Shown here: positions 55,617 through 64,000 of the stretch, one piece after another
Numbering within the stretch: position 1 is the first letter of the stretch
Layout of the letters: the number at the start of each line of letters is the position of its first letter
Assembly (NCBI RefSeq): GCF_008801475.1
Contig: NZ_VZPP01000006.1
Coordinates: forward strand, 372,001 to 436,000
DNA length: 64,000 bases
Source of the DNA: Pseudomonas moorei
Lineage (GTDB): Bacteria > Pseudomonadota > Gammaproteobacteria > Pseudomonadales > Pseudomonadaceae
Direction: 5' to 3'
Program-made: the position numbers and the translations under genes
Notes under the pieces: generated by a model
Told to the model about the DNA's origin: nothing
Database searches by the model: none
The model's input: only the letters and a program-made list of their open reading frames with translations

Positions 55617-57107
55617 ATGTCGCTTCCTGATCTGCTTCCCGCCACTTCGGCCTTTATCCAACGCGCGCCGCGCATGCTTATCGGCGGAGACTGGGTCGAG
55701 GCCGCCGACGGCCAGACCATGCCCCTGCACAACCCGGCCACTGGCGAAGTGCTTTGTGTGGTGCCACGGGCCACGCCGGAAGATGTCGACCGCGCGGTGC
55801 TCGCCGCGCGTCAGGCGTTCGATGACTCGGCCTGGAGCCGTACCCGCCCCCGGGAGCGGCAGAACCTGTTGTGGAAACTCGCCGACCTGATGCAGCGCGA
55901 CGCCGAGCTGCTGGCGCAGCTGGAGTGCCTGAACAATGGCAAGAGTGCCGCCGTCGCACAGGTGATGGACGTGCAGCTGGCCATCGACTTCCTGCGCTAC
56001 ATGGCCGGTTGGGCAACCAAGATCGAAGGTTCCAGCGTCGAGGTGTCGTTGCCGCTGATGCCCAACGATCAGTTCCACAGCTTCATCCGCCGCGAAGCGG
56101 TGGGCGTGGTTGGTGCCATCGTCGCCTGGAACTTCCCGTTGCTGCTGGCCTGCTGGAAACTCGGCCCGGCCTTGGCCACCGGTTGCACCGTGGTGCTCAA
56201 ACCCGCCGATGAAACACCCCTGACCGCACTGAAACTGGCGGAGCTGGTATTGGAAGCAGGTTATCCCGAAGGCGTGTTCAACGTGGTCACCGGCACGGGC
56301 ATCACCGCCGGCTCCGCACTGACCCACAACCCCCTGGTGGACAAGCTGACCTTTACCGGCTCCACCGCCGTGGGCCAGCAGATCGGCAAGATCGCCATGG
56401 ACTCGATGACCCGGGTCACCCTGGAACTGGGCGGCAAATCGCCAACCATCGTCATGGCCGATGCCGACCTGCCGAGCGCTGCCGCCGGAGCCGCCAGCGC
56501 GATTTTCTTCAACCAGGGTCAGGTGTGCTGCGCCGGCTCGCGCCTGTATGTGCAACGCAAGCATTTCGACAATGTGGTGGCGGACATCGCCGGCATCGCC
56601 AATGCCATGAAACTCGGCAACGGCCTGGACCCGAGCGTCGAGATGGGGCCGCTGATCTCTGCGCGTCAGCAGGCGCGGGTGTATGGCTATATCGAAAAAG
56701 GCCGGGAAAGCGGTGCGACCATTGCCTGCGGCGGCGAGCAATTCGGGCCGGGGTTTTTCGTCAAGCCGACGGTGATCGTTGACGTCGATCAGAAGCACTC
56801 ACTGGTGCAGGAAGAAATCTTCGGCCCGGTGCTGGTGGCGATTCCGTTCGATGACGAAGCCGATGCGCTGCGCATGGCCAACGACAGCCCTTATGGCTTG
56901 GGCGCGAGTATCTGGTCGAATGACCTGGCGGCGGTGCATCGGATGATTCCGCGGATCAAGTCCGGTTCGGTGTGGGTCAACTGCCACAGCGCGCTGGACC
57001 CGGCGTTGCCGTTCGGGGGGTACAAGATGTCGGGGGTCGGGCGCGAGATGGGCTATGCGGCGATTGAGCATTACACGGAGTTGAAGTCGGTGTTGATCAA
57101 GCTGTAA
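55617..57107 (+). CDS. NAD(P)-dependent aldehyde dehydrogenase
   Basis: This 496-residue ALDH oxidises an aldehyde to the acid. Catalytic Cys304 lies in GQVCCAGSR and general base Glu270 in TLELGGKSPT. The cofactor motif FTGSTAVGQQIG and Asn in VAWNFPLLLACWK are present. It resembles phenylacetaldehyde dehydrogenases. Its place next to the amine dehydrogenase suggests it removes the aldehyde released by amine oxidation. GAGG lies seven bases before the ATG and a sigma-54 promoter precedes it, so it should be induced with the amine system. Confidence 0.92.
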   Translation: MSLPDLLPATSAFIQRAPRMLIGGDWVEAADGQTMPLHNPATGEVLCVVPRATPEDVDRAVLAARQAFDDSAWSRTRPRERQNLLWKLADLMQRDAELLAQLECLNNGKSAAVAQVMDVQLAIDFLRYMAGWATKIEGSSVEVSLPLMPNDQFHSFIRREAVGVVGAIVAWNFPLLLACWKLGPALATGCTVVLKPADETPLTALKLAELVLEAGYPEGVFNVVTGTGITAGSALTHNPLVDKLTFTGSTAVGQQIGKIAMDSMTRVTLELGGKSPTIVMADADLPSAAAGAASAIFFNQGQVCCAGSRLYVQRKHFDNVVADIAGIANAMKLGNGLDPSVEMGPLISARQQARVYGYIEKGRESGATIACGGEQFGPGFFVKPTVIVDVDQKHSLVQEEIFGPVLVAIPFDDEADALRMANDSPYGLGASIWSNDLAAVHRMIPRIKSGSVWVNCHSALDPALPFGGYKMSGVGREMGYAAIEHYTELKSVLIKL

Positions 57108-57128
57108 TAGCGGGGCCCTGTCGGCCTC

Positions 57129-57220
57129 CATCGCGGGAAAGCCCGCTCCCACAGGTTTTGTGGTGTTGCTGAATTCTTCGGCCTCACACAAATCACTGTG
57201 CGGGCTTGCCCGCGATGAGG
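57129..57220. repeat. REPIN
   Basis: catcgcgggaaagcccgctc and tgtgcgggcttgcccgcgat are inverted, about 40 bases apart, in the convergent gap between the aldehyde dehydrogenase and qhpG. Confidence 0.7.
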
Positions 57221-57241
57221 TCGATCCAGACAGCTCAAATC

Positions 57242-58540
57242 TCAGGGCTTGAATCCCTGAGTCAACAACCAGCCGCGAACCATCCTCCCCTGCTCCACCG
57301 TCATCCCGGCCAACACCGAACCCGCCGGCTCGCCCTGCTTTAACCTCTGCACCAACGGCGCCAATTCAACCCCCTGTACATGCCAGATCCCCAACGGCTG
57401 ATCCGCGGTGATCACCACCTCGGCCTCGTCGACAAAACCATCCTTCAGCACTGGAGCCCGCTCGATCCTCAGGCCAATGAAGTCCGCTTCTGCATGGGCA
57501 ACCTCAGCATCCGGCCACTGTCGCCGCGCTTGCCAGAAAGGCTGGTTCAACCAGCGTTGTTCATCGGCATAGAAATCCCGACCGATCCGCGCGAACCGCA
57601 GAAACAGCTGTTCCACCCGTTGCTGGTGAAAACGCTGGGCCAGCGCCGCCCGTTCGGGTTTGCGCAACAGGGTGTTGATCACCGTCGGTGCCTGTAATGC
57701 CGACGACAATGATTGGAAGATGCCATTGCCCGACAGCGGGTCGACCGCCATCGCCGCATCACCAACCCGTATCCAGTGTTCGCCACACACCTGCGGGCTG
57801 AGGATGGCTGTGCTGCTGCGGGCGTGCAGGTTCAGATCAACCTCCGCTTCGCCGGCAAAGAATGCCCGAGCCACGGCCGAATCCTGACGTCGCTGGCGAC
57901 AGTACTCCAGCAACTGCGCCTTGCCCGGTAACCCGGCGCTGGCCACGTCCACCGTCCATTGCCAGTAGCACTGGCCGTCGGCCCGCCGCGCCATCCACGC
58001 CCAGCCGTCCTCAAGGCTTTCCACGGCGCTGGCGGTGTCGCCCGGCGTGCCTTGCCAGCGATTGAGCAGGCTGACCGTCTCCGGCCCGCGCAGGCCCTTG
58101 CCGAGCGCCGGTGCCTGACGCCCGCGGGCTTCGACCAGAAAGTCTGCGCTCAGGCTTTCGCGTCCTTCGATGTCGATGCGATGCCCATCGGAAAATGACT
58201 GCACGCCCAGCACCCGGCCTTCGATTAACAGCACGCCAGCCGCGCGCAAGTCCTGGCGCAGGCCGCGATCGAAAGTCGGGCGATCCAGCAGGAATTCGAT
58301 GTTTTGTGCGTGTTGCTGGCCGTTCCAGTTGACCTGCCGTTGAGAAGGCAACGCCGCCTCCTCCAAAGCGTGATGCAGCCCTGCACCGCGCAAGGCCTCC
58401 AGCACCCGCGCGGATACGCCTTCGAGCGCGGCAAACCGGCGCCACTCGCTGACCAGGGTCACGGCATAGCCCAGTCGCCGCAGCCCCAGTGCCACCGCCG
58501 CGCCCGCCGGGCCGGCCCCCAGCACCACAATCGCAGTCAT
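57242..58540 (-). CDS. qhpG: Flavin-dependent hydroxylase for CTQ formation
   Basis: This 432-residue FAD monooxygenase is of the PHBH-like fold. The N-terminal dinucleotide motif is VLGAGPAGAAVALGLRRLGY. The second FAD motif is GDAAMAVDPLSGNGIF (near residue 265). QhpG dihydroxylates the gamma-subunit Trp that becomes CTQ. It overlaps qhpE by ATGA and is last in the operon regulator-qhpF-qhpE-qhpG. Confidence 0.88.
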   Translation of the reverse strand: MTAIVVLGAGPAGAAVALGLRRLGYAVTLVSEWRRFAALEGVSARVLEALRGAGLHHALEEAALPSQRQVNWNGQQHAQNIEFLLDRPTFDRGLRQDLRAAGVLLIEGRVLGVQSFSDGHRIDIEGRESLSADFLVEARGRQAPALGKGLRGPETVSLLNRWQGTPGDTASAVESLEDGWAWMARRADGQCYWQWTVDVASAGLPGKAQLLEYCRQRRQDSAVARAFFAGEAEVDLNLHARSSTAILSPQVCGEHWIRVGDAAMAVDPLSGNGIFQSLSSALQAPTVINTLLRKPERAALAQRFHQQRVEQLFLRFARIGRDFYADEQRWLNQPFWQARRQWPDAEVAHAEADFIGLRIERAPVLKDGFVDEAEVVITADQPLGIWHVQGVELAPLVQRLKQGEPAGSVLAGMTVEQGRMVRGWLLTQGFKP

Positions 58541-59214
58541 GGCCCGAGGCGCCGTTCAGGGCCGCGATAGCGGGCGTTGTGCTGCAGATAGTCGATCACC
58601 TGTGCGTTGCTCGCCTCGGGGTGTGCCACCAGGAACGCCGCGATATGTCCGCTCAACGCGGCGCAGCCGAGACTGGCGCCCGACTGGCCTGGATAAGTGC
58701 CGTGCACGCACGCGGCAAAGTCCGCCTGGGTGGTGTTGAGCCACGACCATTCGAGTTCGGCGCAGCGCGCATCGCCTGTCACGCGCAGCACCTGTGGATA
58801 ATTCGCCGGGTATACACCCTCGCCCTGGGCAGGGCTGGACGCGCAAAGCAACACGCCCTTCGCCACCGCCGCCGCGCAAGCGTCACGCAACAGACTGCGG
58901 TCCTGACGCAGGCCGAGACTCAAATTGATCAGCCGTACATCCTGAGCCACCAGCCAGTCGATCGCCGTGGCAATCTGCAAGGCACTGGTGACGCCACGCT
59001 GGTCGAACACCTGGGCCACGCAAAACAGTGCCGATGGCGCACGGCGACCTATGGCTTCGATGACCGCGCTGCCGTGGCCCAAGGGATCGCCGTGCAAATC
59101 GCTCTCGGTGAGTCCGTCCTCGACCAACGCAAAGCGCCGCCCGGCGATGACTTGCACCCGTTGCGCCGCCGAGTGACCGCTGTCCACCACGCCGATACGC
59201 AATTCAGGCTTCAT
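58537..59214 (-). CDS. qhpE: Subtilisin-like leader peptidase for QHNDH gamma
   Basis: This small 225-residue S8-family protease has a catalytic Asp in IGVVDSGHS, His in GDPLGHGSAVIEA and Ser in SGASLGCAALSGH. It has no signal peptide or propeptide, so it acts in the cytoplasm, where QhpE cleaves the 28-residue gamma leader. The GASLGC motif replaces the usual GTSMA. Its ATG lies inside the end of qhpF (11-base overlap). Confidence 0.9.
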   Translation of the reverse strand: MKPELRIGVVDSGHSAAQRVQVIAGRRFALVEDGLTESDLHGDPLGHGSAVIEAIGRRAPSALFCVAQVFDQRGVTSALQIATAIDWLVAQDVRLINLSLGLRQDRSLLRDACAAAVAKGVLLCASSPAQGEGVYPANYPQVLRVTGDARCAELEWSWLNTTQADFAACVHGTYPGQSGASLGCAALSGHIAAFLVAHPEASNAQVIDYLQHNARYRGPERRLGP

Positions 59215-60922
59215 GCAGCACCGCTTTGGAAATCAATACGCCGTCAAGCAATTCAAAACGCAGATCGGCATCGGCCAGGGTCGAAGGACGATGGCTGATC
59301 AATATCCGCGTACGCCCGGCAAACAGACGGTCGATGGCCTCGATCACTTCGCGCTCGGTGGCTTCGTCCACCGCCGAAGTGGCTTCGTCGAGCACCAGAA
59401 TCAAGGGGTCTTGCAACAGCGCACGGGCGATCGCGATGCGTTGTTTTTGCCCACCGGACAACTGTTGCCCGCGCTCACCCAACGGGCTGTCGAGACCTTC
59501 GGGCAAGGAGGCGATCAGGCTGTCGAGTTGGGCCAGCCGTGCCACTTCGGCTACCGCTTCGCGGCTGGCATCTGGCACCGCATAAGCCAGGTTGTCGGCC
59601 AGGCTGCCGCGAAACAGTACGATGTCCTGACTGACCACGGCGATGCGCCGACGCAATTGGAACAGGTCGAGTTCGCGCAGGTCCACTTCACCGAGCAACA
59701 CCCGCCCGGATTGCGGGTCGTGGTGGCGTTGCAGCAGGTCGATCAAGGTCGATTTGCCAACGCCGGAGCCGCCGCTCAAGGCGACTTTCAAACCGTAGGG
59801 TATGGATGCCTGGATGCCGCGCAGGGTTGTGGTTCGGCCGGGATGGCTGAAGTGCACGTCATCGAAACGCAGATCGCCAGAGGCCGGCAGCGGCTGTGGC
59901 GTCGCGGGTGTGAGTACGGTCGGCTGTTCGCCGCGCAGTTCCATGACGCGCCCGAGGCTGACGGTCATTCGTTGAATGGCGACATAGAGCCCGAGCAGGC
60001 TTTGCACCGGCCCGACGGCCATGCCCAGGTAGGTCGAAAACGCGATCAGCGCGCCCAGTTGCCAAGTGCCCTGCACCACCCAGTATCCGCCGATCAGAAA
60101 GGCGCAGGCGCGGGACAGGGAGGTCAGCGTGCCCGGCACGGCCTGGGTGAAAAACTCGGTGACTTGCAGGCGCAGCAACTGGCTCATGTAGCCCTGCCCC
60201 AGGTTTTCCAGGCGCCGCGCTTCGCGCTGCTGCTGGCCGGCGGACTGGATGAACTTCATCACCGGCAACGTCTCGACCATGAACGACGACATGTCCGCCG
60301 AGCGCTCGCGCAATTGCCGCACATCACGCTCAACCTTTCGTCGCATCCAGCGCAGCCAGAGCACGTCGAGGGGAATCAGCACCAGCGCCAGCAGTGACAA
60401 TTTCCAGGACAGAGTCAGGAGCATCGCCAGCGCAACCACCAGGCCAATCACGCTGGACACCGCCGAAAACAGCGAGTCCACGGCAAAACGCTGGATCTCC
60501 GCCACGTCGCCATCGAGGCGCGACATCAGGTCACCGATGCGCCGCTGACCGTAGAAGCTGGGGGACAGGGTCTGCAAATGCCGATAGAGGTCATCGCGCA
60601 GGGCAAACAGCATGCGCCCGGACAGCCGCGTGTGCAGATAACGGTTAATCCCGGACAACGCCGTGCCGAGCAAGCCGGCAACGATCATCAGCCCGGCGAT
60701 CAGCACCAGCATCGGGAAATTGCGCGCGAGCAACCCGTCGTCGATCAACAGCTTGGTCAGCCACGGTTGCACCAGCACCAATGCCGAAGCACAGACCGAC
60801 AAACCCAGCAGCCCGGCGATCGCCAGTCGATGAGGCCGCACGAAACTGTAGAGCCAGCGCAACGACGATTGCAGGGCTTCGGGGTTCTGGCTGTCGATCA
60901 GCCGAACGATCAGGCGCTGCAT
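59204..60922 (-). CDS. qhpF: ABC exporter of the QHNDH system
   Basis: This fused half-transporter of about 572 residues has six predicted helices (to about 310) and a nucleotide-binding domain. Walker A is LSGGSGVGKSTLID, signature QLSGGQKQRIAIARAL and Walker B LILVLDEATSAVD. QhpF is required for export of the crosslinked gamma subunit to the periplasm. The ATG at 60922 overlaps the regulator stop by one base (TGATG); a GTG at 60925 is possible. Confidence 0.9.
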   Translation of the reverse strand: MQRLIVRLIDSQNPEALQSSLRWLYSFVRPHRLAIAGLLGLSVCASALVLVQPWLTKLLIDDGLLARNFPMLVLIAGLMIVAGLLGTALSGINRYLHTRLSGRMLFALRDDLYRHLQTLSPSFYGQRRIGDLMSRLDGDVAEIQRFAVDSLFSAVSSVIGLVVALAMLLTLSWKLSLLALVLIPLDVLWLRWMRRKVERDVRQLRERSADMSSFMVETLPVMKFIQSAGQQQREARRLENLGQGYMSQLLRLQVTEFFTQAVPGTLTSLSRACAFLIGGYWVVQGTWQLGALIAFSTYLGMAVGPVQSLLGLYVAIQRMTVSLGRVMELRGEQPTVLTPATPQPLPASGDLRFDDVHFSHPGRTTTLRGIQASIPYGLKVALSGGSGVGKSTLIDLLQRHHDPQSGRVLLGEVDLRELDLFQLRRRIAVVSQDIVLFRGSLADNLAYAVPDASREAVAEVARLAQLDSLIASLPEGLDSPLGERGQQLSGGQKQRIAIARALLQDPLILVLDEATSAVDEATEREVIEAIDRLFAGRTRILISHRPSTLADADLRFELLDGVLISKAVLHEA

Positions 60923-62826
60923 CACGAGCGCAACTGTTTGAGCTTGCGATACAGAGTCGCGCGGCTGATGCCCAGGGCGTCGGCGGCGGCCGAGACGTTG
61001 CCCTGATGGCTATCCAGGGACTGACGAATCATCTCCAGTTCGTTTTCGCGGATGCTCCCGGACTGCGGACGTTCGCTTGAGCTCAGGTCATCGAGCATGC
61101 TGTCGGGTAAGTGATCGAGGGTGAGGACGGTTTCCCCCGGCTCGCGCATGGCCAGTGCAGTGCGCAGGACCATCTCCAGTTGGCGGATGTTGCCCGGCCA
61201 GTGATAGCCGCCGAGCAAACGGCTCAAGTCGTCATGTAGCACCACCGTTGGTGCATCGAGTCTGGCCAGCAAGCGGCTGACCAGCGCGCTGAAGTCTTCA
61301 CGCTCGCGCAGGGCCGGGAGCATCACGCTGATGCCGTTGACCCGGTAGAACAGGTCTTCGCGAAAGTGTTTTTCTTCCACCAGGCGCTTGAGGTCGCGGT
61401 GGGTGGCACAGATCAATGCGACGTCGATGTCCTGCTCTTCGCCAGCGCCCAACGGAGCGACCTTGCGATCCTGCAACACGCGCAACAACCGCGCCTGCAG
61501 TGCCAGCGGCATGTCACCGATTTCGTCGAGGAACAGCGTGCCGCCATGGGCCTGTTGCAAGCGACCGATCATGCCGCCACGCCGCGAACCGGTGAATGCG
61601 CCTTCGCGGTAGCCGAACAGTTCGGACTCGATCAGGCCTTCAGGAATGGCCGCGCAGTTCACCGCGACGAAAGGTTTGTCGGCGCGGCTGCCCGCCATGT
61701 GCAGGGCACGGGCGATGACTTCCTTGCCGGTGCCGGTTTCGCCCAGCAGCAACACCGGCAGTTGGTTGGCCAGGCCTTGGCGGGCCATGCGCAGGGCCCG
61801 GGCATAACGCACATTGCTGCCGGCCAGGGATTCGAGGTCCGGCTGGGACTTGGCGGGTTTTGCAACGCTGCGCGGTGGATTGCTGACGTTGATCGAACGC
61901 TGCGGCGCACGCAGGGTTTTGTAGAAAAATTCACCTTTGGCGGTCTGCAGGCTGCCAACGCCGCCCTGATGCAGTCGCGCCAACAGTTGCAGGCCATCGA
62001 CGCCGAGAAACTCTTCACACCGCCGACCGACCAGTGCCGAACGCTCGGCATGCAGCAACTGGCAGGCCTGGGCGCTGACGGCGAGGATCTGCCCGCCGAG
62101 GCTTACGGCCAACAAGCCCTGCCAGGGGGATTCGAGGTACTGGCGACGGCTGTGGAAGGCCAGGACGATTTCATCCGGATAGCTTGTGTTGAAGACGCGG
62201 CTTTCGATCTGGCTGACGGCCATGGCCAGCAACGCGGTGCTGTCGTGGGCGCGGCCCAGCGGACCTTCGCGGGTCAGGTCGAGAACGCCGAGAATATTGC
62301 CCTGTGGGCAATGGATCGGCACCGAGGTGCAGGAGAAATCACTGAGGCGATCCAGGTAATGCTCGCCGCAATCGATCAGGGTTGGCCGCGCTTCCACCAG
62401 TGCCGTGCCGAGGGCGTTGGTGCCACGTACGGCTTCGCTCCAGCAGGCACCGAGGGTGATGTCTTGCAGGCCACTGCCCTTGAGTCGGTCGGCGCGTCCT
62501 TCGACCGCCAGAATGGTCGCCTCGGAGTTGGCGAGAATGATCAGCCCTTCCTTGCCTTGGCGTTCGGCCAGGTAATCGATCGCCGGCAAGGCTGCGTCAA
62601 TCAGCAGACGGTTGCTTGCCAGCAATACATCGAGGCTCGCCGTCGATTCCAGCGCCAGTTCATGCTGGGCATTGAAATGCACGCCATGACTGAGGCTACG
62701 CCGCCACGAGGCATCGATTTCGGCGCGCAGGACGCCATTCGGTACTTCGCCTTCCAGATGCAGCTTTTCCCGGGCCAGCCGGGCTTCGCGGTGCAATTTG
62801 GGGGAATTTGTTTTTATTAGTGTCAT
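60922..62826 (-). CDS. Sigma-54-dependent activator (AcoR-like, Fis-type HTH)
   Basis: This 634-residue enhancer-binding protein has an N-terminal GAF-like sensor (about 60-220, [20 protein letters not shown]) and a PAS-like region (about 225-300). The AAA+ domain follows, with Walker [10 protein letters not shown] near 360, GAFTGS near 408 for sigma-54 contact and FLDEIGD. A C-terminal Fis-type helix-turn-helix ([20 protein letters not shown]) ends it. The ATG at 62826 has GGAG eight bases upstream. It heads the qhpF-E-G operon and probably activates the qhp and aldehyde dehydrogenase promoters. Confidence 0.9.
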   Translation of the reverse strand: MTLIKTNSPKLHREARLAREKLHLEGEVPNGVLRAEIDASWRRSLSHGVHFNAQHELALESTASLDVLLASNRLLIDAALPAIDYLAERQGKEGLIILANSEATILAVEGRADRLKGSGLQDITLGACWSEAVRGTNALGTALVEARPTLIDCGEHYLDRLSDFSCTSVPIHCPQGNILGVLDLTREGPLGRAHDSTALLAMAVSQIESRVFNTSYPDEIVLAFHSRRQYLESPWQGLLAVSLGGQILAVSAQACQLLHAERSALVGRRCEEFLGVDGLQLLARLHQGGVGSLQTAKGEFFYKTLRAPQRSINVSNPPRSVAKPAKSQPDLESLAGSNVRYARALRMARQGLANQLPVLLLGETGTGKEVIARALHMAGSRADKPFVAVNCAAIPEGLIESELFGYREGAFTGSRRGGMIGRLQQAHGGTLFLDEIGDMPLALQARLLRVLQDRKVAPLGAGEEQDIDVALICATHRDLKRLVEEKHFREDLFYRVNGISVMLPALREREDFSALVSRLLARLDAPTVVLHDDLSRLLGGYHWPGNIRQLEMVLRTALAMREPGETVLTLDHLPDSMLDDLSSSERPQSGSIRENELEMIRQSLDSHQGNVSAAADALGISRATLYRKLKQLRS

Positions 62827-62960
62827 CAAGCGCTCCGGGTCGGTCCGCCCTGCGCCTTTGAACAACGGCGCCCTGCCGCAATCTTTACGTTAACGTAAGG
62901 GCTATGGCAAGAGCCGTAGAGCGTTTGTGTTTCGCCAGGTGGATGGTGACCCCGTTCATT

Positions 62961-63030
62961 GTCGGCAAGCCTGGCCCTACAGTGAGCTTCAACTCGATAG
63001 ATCGCAGGAGCCTGGCTTGCCAGCGATGGC
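62961..63030. repeat. REP pair
   Basis: The left arm gtcggcaagcctggccctac and right arm gcaggagcctggcttgccag are inverted, between the sigma-54 regulator and the PBP2 gene. Confidence 0.5.
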
Positions 63031-63032
63031 CT

Positions 63033-64000
63033 TCAGACGTGAGGATCACCCGGCGGTTTGCTCGGCGCGGCGTATTGCGGTTTCAGGTGGCCTTCCTGAT
63101 CGAGCAGCCAGGCGTCCATGATCTGCCGCACCACGGGACCGGCGACGCGGCCACCGGCTTCGCCGTTTTCGATCATCACCGAAATGACAATCTTGGGATG
63201 TTCCGCCGGTGCGAAACCGACAAACAAGGCGTTGTCACGGTTGCGCTCAAGGGTCTTCTCGCGGTTGTAACGCTCGCCCTGCTTGATCGCCACCACTTGC
63301 GCAGTACCGCTCTTGCCAGCGATGCGGTACTGCGCCCCCACGGCTGCCGCACGGGCAATCCCGCGGGCATCGTGCATCACCATTTGCATGCCATGGTTGA
63401 CCTGCTCCCAGTCACGGGGATCCTTGAGCAGGATATTCGGCATCGGGTGCTCATCCACTGGCGCGACACCGTCCACGGTCTTGGCCAGGTGCGGACGGTT
63501 CCACACCCCTTTGTTGGCGATCAACGCAGTGGCCTGGGCCAGTTGCAGCGGCGTGACTTGCATGTAGCCCTGGCCAATGCCGAGGATTACCGTCTCTCCC
63601 GGGAACCACGGCTGGCGGCGCGTGGCGCGCTTCCAGGCCTGGGACGGCATCAGTCCCGGAGACTCTTCGTACATGTCCAGCGAGACCTTTTCACCGAGAC
63701 CGAACATCGCCATGTAGTCGTGCAGGCGGTCGATGCCCAGCTTGTGTGCCAGATCGTAGAAGTAGGTGTCGTTGGAACGCATAATCGCCGCGTCCATGTC
63801 TACCCATCCATCACCGCTATGGTTCCAGTTACGGTACTTGTGATCGAAGTCCGGCAACTGGTAGTAGCCAGGGTCGAAGACTCGGGTCTGCGGCGTGACC
63901 ACACCGGCGTCGAGGCCGGCAATCGCGACTTCCGGCTTGATGGTCGAGCCCGGCGCATAGAGGCCGCGCAGCACGCGGTTGAACAGTGGCCGGTCGATCG
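63033..64000 (-). CDS. Penicillin-binding protein 2, C-terminal part (5' end outside window)
   Basis: The visible 322 residues are the transpeptidase domain of a class B PBP2 (MrdA type), which crosslinks peptidoglycan during elongation. The active-site Ser is in YAPGSTIKP, SxN is MRSNDTYF, and KTG-like KSGTAQVV is present. The protein ends KPQYAAPSKPPGDPHV. The frame is open to base 64000, so the start lies beyond the window. The usual rodA-rlpA neighbours are not seen on this side, so it could be a second mrdA copy, which some Pseudomonas carry. Confidence 0.92.
   Translation of the reverse strand, partial: IDRPLFNRVLRGLYAPGSTIKPEVAIAGLDAGVVTPQTRVFDPGYYQLPDFDHKYRNWNHSGDGWVDMDAAIMRSNDTYFYDLAHKLGIDRLHDYMAMFGLGEKVSLDMYEESPGLMPSQAWKRATRRQPWFPGETVILGIGQGYMQVTPLQLAQATALIANKGVWNRPHLAKTVDGVAPVDEHPMPNILLKDPRDWEQVNHGMQMVMHDARGIARAAAVGAQYRIAGKSGTAQVVAIKQGERYNREKTLERNRDNALFVGFAPAEHPKIVISVMIENGEAGGRVAGPVVRQIMDAWLLDQEGHLKPQYAAPSKPPGDPHV

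Overview
The window is a chromosomal segment of a fluorescent-group Pseudomonas. The evidence is the high GC content, Pseudomonas-type gene families (PA1571-like small protein, TusA, RlmM, AcnA, PdxB, PmpM-like MATE), and many REP/REPIN palindromes of the type gagc-gggc-ttg-cccgc between genes. No rRNA, tRNA, CRISPR array, transposase or phage gene was seen.

Layout. Positions 1-15.7 kb are housekeeping: universal stress protein (cut by the left edge), ABC-F ATPase uup, lytic transglycosylase slt, an MsbA-like exporter, a small PA1571-family protein, pdxB, a MATE pump, tusA, rlmM, acnA, a newly proposed ~40-residue membrane peptide and a CPBP protease. Positions 15.9-41.2 kb are an ABC-transporter-dependent (Kps-type) capsule locus. 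It holds kpsM-T-E-D export genes, an AT-rich glycan cassette (acetyltransferase, a protein ending in a GT29 sialyltransferase-like domain, a GT2 glycosyltransferase), kpsF, then kpsC-kpsS-SDR-LtaS-like phosphotransferase-GNAT-second KpsC-like gene in one overlapping operon. Converging on that operon are a PLP alpha-oxoamine synthase and a 2519-residue highly reducing type I PKS. Positions 41.5-48.3 kb are mixed accessory genes: a broken aer-like receptor gene with two nonsense codons, a GH15 glycosidase, a GlxA regulator divergent from isonitrile hydratase, SRPBCC, GFA and LprI-like proteins. Positions 48.4-62.8 kb are a complete quinohemoprotein amine dehydrogenase (QHNDH) system: alpha, radical-SAM maturase, gamma and beta in one operon, and a sigma-54 activator, ABC exporter, subtilisin-like leader peptidase and flavin hydroxylase in a second. 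An AcpA-type phosphatase and an aldehyde dehydrogenase lie between the two operons. The right edge cuts a penicillin-binding protein 2 gene.

How the genes work together. In the capsule locus KpsF supplies the Kdo precursor, KpsS and KpsC build the beta-Kdo linker on a lipid, the cassette makes the glycan, and KpsM/T/E/D export it. The most interesting inference is that the PKS, oxoamine synthase, SDR, LtaS-like enzyme and GNAT together make an unusual sphingoid-like lipid. This lipid could replace lyso-phosphatidylglycerol as the capsule anchor or decorate the capsule. A similar set of genes (wcbP to wcbT) is, from memory, part of the Burkholderia pseudomallei capsule I locus, but its chemistry is, to my knowledge, unresolved. 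In the QHNDH locus the gamma subunit keeps every residue needed for its three Cys-to-acid thioethers and the CTQ cofactor. A well-formed -24/-12 promoter precedes the aldehyde dehydrogenase, and a weaker one precedes the alpha subunit. Related TGTYTCA elements lie about 75-110 bp upstream of both, suggesting joint control by the local sigma-54 activator.
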